A stretch of DNA of 64,000 nt, from assembly GCF_030373545.1 (NCBI RefSeq), contig NZ_JAUDCO010000009.1, forward strand, positions 23,818 to 87,817, written 5' to 3'. The position numbers and the translations under genes are program-made. Source of the stretch: Collinsella tanakaei (GTDB taxonomy: Bacteria > Actinomycetota > Coriobacteriia > Coriobacteriales > Coriobacteriaceae). A model generated the notes under the pieces. The model was not told the origin of the DNA, searched no databases, and was given only the letters and a program-made list of their open reading frames with translations. Every line of letters starts with the position of its first letter. The first letter of the stretch is position 1. Below are positions 60,076 to 64,000 of this stretch, one piece after another.

Positions 60076-60128
60076 GCTGTGAGATCAGTGTAACCCACGA
60101 CGGTACGGATGGGCGCGGCGATGGGGCG

Positions 60129-61745
60129 CTATTCAGCCGAGGACGCCTGTCCCTCGTCGCCGCCCGTGCGCGGCTTGCGCGAACGGCGGCGCCGACGGCG
60201 CTTCTTCTCGCCATCCTCCGCCGCAGCCTGCTCGCGACCGGCACCCGGCTGCGATGCCGCCGCGCGGGCGCCTCCCCCATCGCCCGGACGACGGCGCGAC
60301 ACGCGCACCTCGCCGGTGGAAACCTGCTCGGCGACGGACGGGACATCGGGCTTCACCGACTCGCCGCGCGCGGGCGCAGACGACTGCTTATGGCGACGGC
60401 GACGACTCTGGCCCGAGGCCTGCCCCTGCTCGGAGGCGGATGCCACCTCGCCGGCGGCCGGACCGCGACGGCGGCCGGCGGGTTCCTGCGCGCGCTGGGC
60501 GGCGGCGCGGAAGGCCTCGTCGCGCTCCTCGGCGGACAGGTGACGGCGACGGCGGCGCGACGAGGACGACGCCTGGGCCTGCTGCTCAGAAGCCTCCGTC
60601 TGCGCGGGCGCCGCATCCGAGCGTCGACGGCGACGGCGCGGCGACGGCGTCTCGGCCGCGTCCTCGTCCTTCGCGGGGCGCGCCTTGCCGCGCGCCGACG
60701 TGCGGCCGCCCGCCCCCTCGGCCTTGCGGGAGCCCTCGTCGCGCTGCTTCTTGCGGCGCGGCGTCGGGCTCGACGAGGCGATGCGGTCGGCGTTGTCCAG
60801 GCCGTCGCCCACATCGACGCCCATCTCGCGGTCGAGCTCCATGAGCGCCAGGCGCATCTCGGGCGACTCGATGCGGTCGAGCACCTCGCGCGTGACGGTA
60901 TCCGGTCGGCACGTGCAGTTCTGCTCCTGGGCGCGCTTGACGCACTCGTCGGAGCAGGTCATGTCCGCCAGGTTGACGCGGAACACCTTGCCGCTCTCCA
61001 AGCGCAAGACGAGCTGCTCTTTGGGCGTGTCGTACTCCTGGATGCGCGCGCGGCCGAGCGGCGTGTCGATGAGCGCCTTCTTCTTGGGGGCGCGGCTCTT
61101 GAAGTCCTTGTACGCCTCGAACTCGTAGCGCAAACAGCACATGAGGCGGCCGCACACGCCCGAGATCTTGGCGGAGTTGAGCGGAAGGTCCTGCTCTTTG
61201 GCCATGCGGATCGAAACCGGCTCGAACTGCCCGCCGAAGCGCGTGCAGCACAGCTCCTGCCCGCAGTGGGCATAGCCGCCCACCAGGCGCGTCTCGTCGC
61301 GCACGCCGATCTGGCGCATGTCCACGCGCATCCTGAAACGGCTCGAGAGGTCCTTGACGAGCTGGCGGAAGTCCACACGGTCCTCGGCGGCGAAGTAGAA
61401 CACGGCTTTCTCGCCGCCGAAGAGGAACTCCACGCCCACGGGCTTCATGTCCAGCCCGTTTTTCTCCACGAGCTCGCGGAAGACGGCCATGGCGTCCTCG
61501 CCCTTGCGCGCAAGCTCGTCGGCGCGGTCCAGGTCGGCATCGGAGGCGATGCCCAGGACGGGTTTGAGCGGTGCGGCAAGATCGGCTGTGTCCACCTCGC
61601 GCGGATCGGCCGTCACCAGGCCGAGCTCGGTGCCGCGTTCCGTGGAGCAGATGGCGTAATCGCCCTGCACGATGTCCAGACCCTGCGGGTCGAACCACAG
61701 ATCGCGCGAGGCGAAGGGAAACTTGACGGAAACGACTACAGGCAT
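60129..61745 (-). CDS. ricT: RicT/YaaT PSP1-domain protein with a long basic tail
   Basis: A 538-residue protein. The first 300 residues are the PSP1/YaaT domain with the iron-sulphur cysteine clusters GQELCCTRFGG and CGRLMCCLRYE. RicT acts with RicA and RicF on RNase Y maturation of mRNA. Typical RicT is near 275-300 residues; here a disordered, Arg/Ala/Glu-rich tail of about 220 residues follows with repeated SRRRRRR clusters, a likely RNA-binding extension. ATG at 61745 overlaps the holB stop by 10 nt, so they are coupled. The order tmk-holB-ricT is as in Bacillus. Confidence 0.93.
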   Translation of the reverse strand: MPVVVSVKFPFASRDLWFDPQGLDIVQGDYAICSTERGTELGLVTADPREVDTADLAAPLKPVLGIASDADLDRADELARKGEDAMAVFRELVEKNGLDMKPVGVEFLFGGEKAVFYFAAEDRVDFRQLVKDLSSRFRMRVDMRQIGVRDETRLVGGYAHCGQELCCTRFGGQFEPVSIRMAKEQDLPLNSAKISGVCGRLMCCLRYEFEAYKDFKSRAPKKKALIDTPLGRARIQEYDTPKEQLVLRLESGKVFRVNLADMTCSDECVKRAQEQNCTCRPDTVTREVLDRIESPEMRLALMELDREMGVDVGDGLDNADRIASSSPTPRRKKQRDEGSRKAEGAGGRTSARGKARPAKDEDAAETPSPRRRRRRSDAAPAQTEASEQQAQASSSSRRRRRHLSAEERDEAFRAAAQRAQEPAGRRRGPAAGEVASASEQGQASGQSRRRRHKQSSAPARGESVKPDVPSVAEQVSTGEVRVSRRRPGDGGGARAAASQPGAGREQAAAEDGEKKRRRRRRSRKPRTGGDEGQASSAE

Positions 61746-62875
61746 GCAAGCGCCTTTCTGATATCGAAGAGCATGACCTCGATGGCCAGCTGGGGGGTAA
61801 CGTTGCGGGCGATGCGGCGCTCGGTGCGCTCCACGGCATCGAGCGCGGCGACGACGCCCGGGGTCGACGTCGCGCGAGCCAGACGCTCGACGATGTCGCG
61901 CGCGTCCTCGTTGACGATCGCGTCGGAGGCGTCCTCGAGACTCATCAGCACGTCGCGCAGCAGGCTGCGCACACTCGCCAGCGCTTCCATGATACCCGAA
62001 CGCTCGCGCGCCGACAGTTCGCGCTTGTTCCTGTCCTCCAGCTGCTTCAAGGCTCCACGAGACAGGTAGTCGGCGTTTTGCTCGAGCACCGCCTGCTGGG
62101 TCGACTTGACGTCGGCGAGCGGCGCCTTGATCGCGCCCATCAGGTCGCGAGCGCCGAGCAGGATGTCGGCCTCGTCAGCGCGCGCAAGGGCATCAACGGC
62201 GCGCAGCATGGCGCGACGGGCCTCCTGGCGCTCGGCGCTCTTGAGGAACTCGACGGCACGGGAGGGGCTGCCGGCGACGGAGACGGCCATGCGACAGCGG
62301 GCGAGGTCGACACCGGTCGCGCGGGCGACTGCCTCGGCCGACTCGCGCGACGAGAGCATGCGAAACGGCACGCACTGGCACCGGGAGACGATGGTGGGGA
62401 GCATGACGTCGGTCGAGGTGCCGAGCAGGATGAACGTGACGTTTGCCGGCGGCTCCTCAAGCGTTTTGAGCAGGGCGTTCGCGGTATTGGCGCGCAGCTG
62501 CTCGGCGCGGTCGACGATGTAGACCTTGCGCCGGGCGCGGATCGGCGCGAGCGCCACGTCCTCGAGCATGTCGCGGACCTGCCCGATCAGATAGCCCGTC
62601 GCGCTCTCGGGCGCAAAATAGTGAACGTCGGGGTGCGTGTGCCGAGCCACGCGGACGCATCCGTCGCATGCCCCGCACCCGCCGGCCTGGTCGCGCTCGC
62701 ACAGCAGCGCCTGGGCGAGCGCCCAGGCGGCGTCGAGCTTGCCCGAGCCCGGGGCCCCAACGAACAGGTAGGCATGGCTGGTCCTGCCCGAGGCGACCGC
62801 GCTGGTCAGAAACGAGCGGACGCGGGGCTGCGTATCGAGTCGGGCCAACAGGCCCTGCGGCGATGCGGCGGTCAT
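61736..62875 (-). CDS. holB: DNA polymerase III delta-prime subunit
   Basis: A 379-residue clamp-loader subunit. AAA+ features: GAPGSGKLDAAWALAQAL, zinc knuckle CGACDGCVRV, KVYIVDRAEQLRANTANALLKTLEEPP and the SRC motif IVSRCQCVPF. ATG at 62875 has GGAG 8 nt upstream; a GTG at 62884 overlapping the tmk stop is the alternative. It lies directly after tmk and overlaps ricT. Confidence 0.94.
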   Translation of the reverse strand: MTAASPQGLLARLDTQPRVRSFLTSAVASGRTSHAYLFVGAPGSGKLDAAWALAQALLCERDQAGGCGACDGCVRVARHTHPDVHYFAPESATGYLIGQVRDMLEDVALAPIRARRKVYIVDRAEQLRANTANALLKTLEEPPANVTFILLGTSTDVMLPTIVSRCQCVPFRMLSSRESAEAVARATGVDLARCRMAVSVAGSPSRAVEFLKSAERQEARRAMLRAVDALARADEADILLGARDLMGAIKAPLADVKSTQQAVLEQNADYLSRGALKQLEDRNKRELSARERSGIMEALASVRSLLRDVLMSLEDASDAIVNEDARDIVERLARATSTPGVVAALDAVERTERRIARNVTPQLAIEVMLFDIRKALACL

Positions 62876-62880
62876 GGCGC

Positions 62881-63555
62881 TCACTCCACCGGGGCCATGA
62901 GCGTCGCGAGAGCGCAGCGGGCGTCGTCGGCGGACACGGCGAGGCCGACGCCGGCGAGCTCGGCCAGCGCGCAGGCGAACACCGCATCGAGCGTCTGGGA
63001 GGCGTCGATGAGCTTCACGCGGGCGGGCTGCTCGCGCGCGATGGTCCGAAAGCCCTCGGCCACGCGCTGCTGGAACGCAAACCCCTTGGCCTCCATGCGG
63101 TCGACGGCGTCCGCGCGCTCACCGCGGCGCTGCTGCGCAAGCTCGAGGTCGATATCGAAGACGAGCGTCAGGTCCGGAACGCAATCGCCGACCGCAAGCG
63201 CGTTGGCGACCTCGGCGTCCTCACGCTTCACGCTTCCCGCAAACCCCTGGTAGGCGGTCGTGGAGTCGAAGAATCGATCGCACACGACCACGCGGCCCGC
63301 CGCAAGTGCGGGGCGCACCGTCTCGTGCACGAGCTGGGCGCGAGCGGCCTCGTAGAGCAGCAGCTCGCAAGCATCGCACATCGCGCCGTTGGCCGGATCG
63401 AGCAGCAGCGCCCTGATCTTCTCGGAGATCTCCACCCCGCCGGGCTCGCGCAGAAGCAACACGTCATGGCCGGCATGCTCGAGCGCGGCGGCGATCAGGC
63501 GCGCCTGCGTCGACTTCCCGCAGCCATCGATTCCCTCGAGCGTGATAAACGGCAT
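62881..63555 (-). CDS. tmk: thymidylate kinase
   Basis: A 224-residue kinase making dTDP from dTMP. P-loop EGIDGCGKST, DR motif VVCDRFFDSTTAYQG, LID-like region DIDLELAQQRRGERAD. Length is slightly above the common 205-215. ATG at 63555 follows GAGGAGAGGTCC. First gene of the tmk-holB-ricT-comF run. Confidence 0.96.
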   Translation of the reverse strand: MPFITLEGIDGCGKSTQARLIAAALEHAGHDVLLLREPGGVEISEKIRALLLDPANGAMCDACELLLYEAARAQLVHETVRPALAAGRVVVCDRFFDSTTAYQGFAGSVKREDAEVANALAVGDCVPDLTLVFDIDLELAQQRRGERADAVDRMEAKGFAFQQRVAEGFRTIAREQPARVKLIDASQTLDAVFACALAELAGVGLAVSADDARCALATLMAPVE

Positions 63556-63751
63556 GGACCTCTCCTCTTTCCTCTCGGCTGAGCACCCCGTCATGATACC
63601 CCACGTCCGCTCCCCGGCGGCGCCGCGGGTGTTTGCGGCCAATCTCCAACACAAGCGCGAACGCGCGCGGCGGTGGTCGTATCATGGATGCAGACGGATA
63701 TGGCCCTTCCGGCAGCGGTGCCGGGGGCGCCATCGGATAGAAAGGCCGCAT

Positions 63752-63981
63752 ATGTTTTGCACAAACTGCGGAAACGAGCTTAAGGAGGGCGCGCGCTTTT
63801 GCTCGCGCTGCGGAACGCCCGTCACCCCGACGCCTTCGAGCGACCCGACCGCCGCGCAGGCGCCCACCGCGTCGGTAGACGCCGCGGCCCAGGCAGCCGT
63901 TGACGCCAGCGCTCCTACTGCTGCCGCGCCGACGCCCGCCGATGCCGTCGCCGCCGCCCCTTCGGCCGAGGCGTACCCCGC
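63752..63981 (+). CDS. zinc-ribbon protein, N-terminal part (ends at assembly edge)
   Basis: Visible residues start MFCTNCGNELKEGARFCSRCG, a double CxxC zinc ribbon common at the start of membrane-linked actinobacterial and clostridial proteins. An Ala/Pro/Thr-rich linker follows. The natural sequence stops at 63981; the remaining bases are adapter, so the next apparent residues (CLLYTS) are artificial. ATG at 63752 follows AAAGG. The rest of the protein is unknown. Confidence 0.8.
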
Positions 63982-64000
63982 CTGTCTCTTATACACATCT
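63982..64000. other. Nextera/Tn5 mosaic-end adapter (artefact)
   Basis: CTGTCTCTTATACACATCT is exactly the reverse complement of the Tn5 mosaic end used in Nextera libraries. It ends the window and is library contamination at a contig end, not genomic sequence. Confidence 0.99.

Noticed and set aside
63682..63996. Minus-strand frame beginning MYKRQ near the right edge
   Set aside because: Its start lies in the Nextera adapter and it runs antisense to the zinc-ribbon gene; MYKRQ is a typical adapter translation.

Overview
The window is GC-rich, densely coded DNA from a Coriobacteriia-type gut actinobacterium, most probably Collinsella or a close relative. This rests on gene content and style: GTG starts with strong AAAGGAGG ribosome sites, a long-form HPF, an orphan OmpR-type regulator beside glnA, a complete amino-sugar PTS (Aga) pathway, and sortase-anchored and Tat/lipoprotein surface proteins. 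No 16S or search result was available, so the genus is an inference. The last 19 bases are a Nextera transposase adapter end, so the right edge is an assembly end and not a biological one. The left edge cuts ligA.

Layout. 1-6.1 kb: ligA (partial), a membrane-tethered HTH regulator, HtrA protease, an orphan GlnR-like regulator and glutamine synthetase. 6.4-11.5 kb: ferrous iron uptake (two feoA, feoB, and a small Cys-rich FeoB partner). An AbiEi/DUF559-type gene bracketed by two near-identical 21-bp-stem palindromes is wedged between feoB and that partner. 11.9-15.1 kb: a thiamine-precursor ABC transporter under a TPP riboswitch. 15.1-16.9 kb: a perfect 72-bp palindrome, then a fluoride riboswitch driving a CLC-type fluoride exporter. 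17.4-19.1 kb: amtB-glnK. 19.3-21.4 kb: two tandem long hairpins behind aspS. 22.0-25.1 kb: an amino-acid ABC transporter. 25.7-36.6 kb: PEP carboxylase, a cell-wall-anchored C69 dipeptidase, hisS, a threonine-aldolase-family enzyme, an EamA exporter and pyruvate kinase.

36.9-50.3 kb forms a dispersed N-acetylgalactosamine/galactosamine (Aga) catabolic region. A mannose-family PTS (EIIA, YajC, EIIB, EIIC, EIID) imports and phosphorylates the sugar. A deacetylase (AgaA/NagA) and AgaS make tagatose-6-phosphate, a PfkB/LacC kinase makes tagatose-1,6-bisphosphate, and a GatY/KbaY-type class II aldolase cleaves it. A GntR/HutC and a DeoR regulator sit in the region and both have plausible operators. 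PspA, a TPM-domain protein and an aldose epimerase are interspersed. 50.8 kb: tRNA-Thr(CGT).

51.0-55.7 kb is an operon-like run ending in an unusual fusion of a DUF523 (TudS-like desulfidase) domain to purine nucleoside phosphorylase; it begins with a dehydrogenase carrying a His/Cys/Asp-rich tail. 55.8-63.6 kb: DegV, HPF, a solute-binding lipoprotein, ComF, and the tmk-holB-ricT group. A truncated zinc-ribbon protein runs into the adapter at the end.

The main candidates for undescribed biology are the TudS-PNP fusion, the palindrome-bracketed AbiEi/DUF559 gene, the tandem hairpins between aspS and amtB, the 72-bp palindrome, and the GlnR-like regulator with motifs shared upstream of glnA and amtB.
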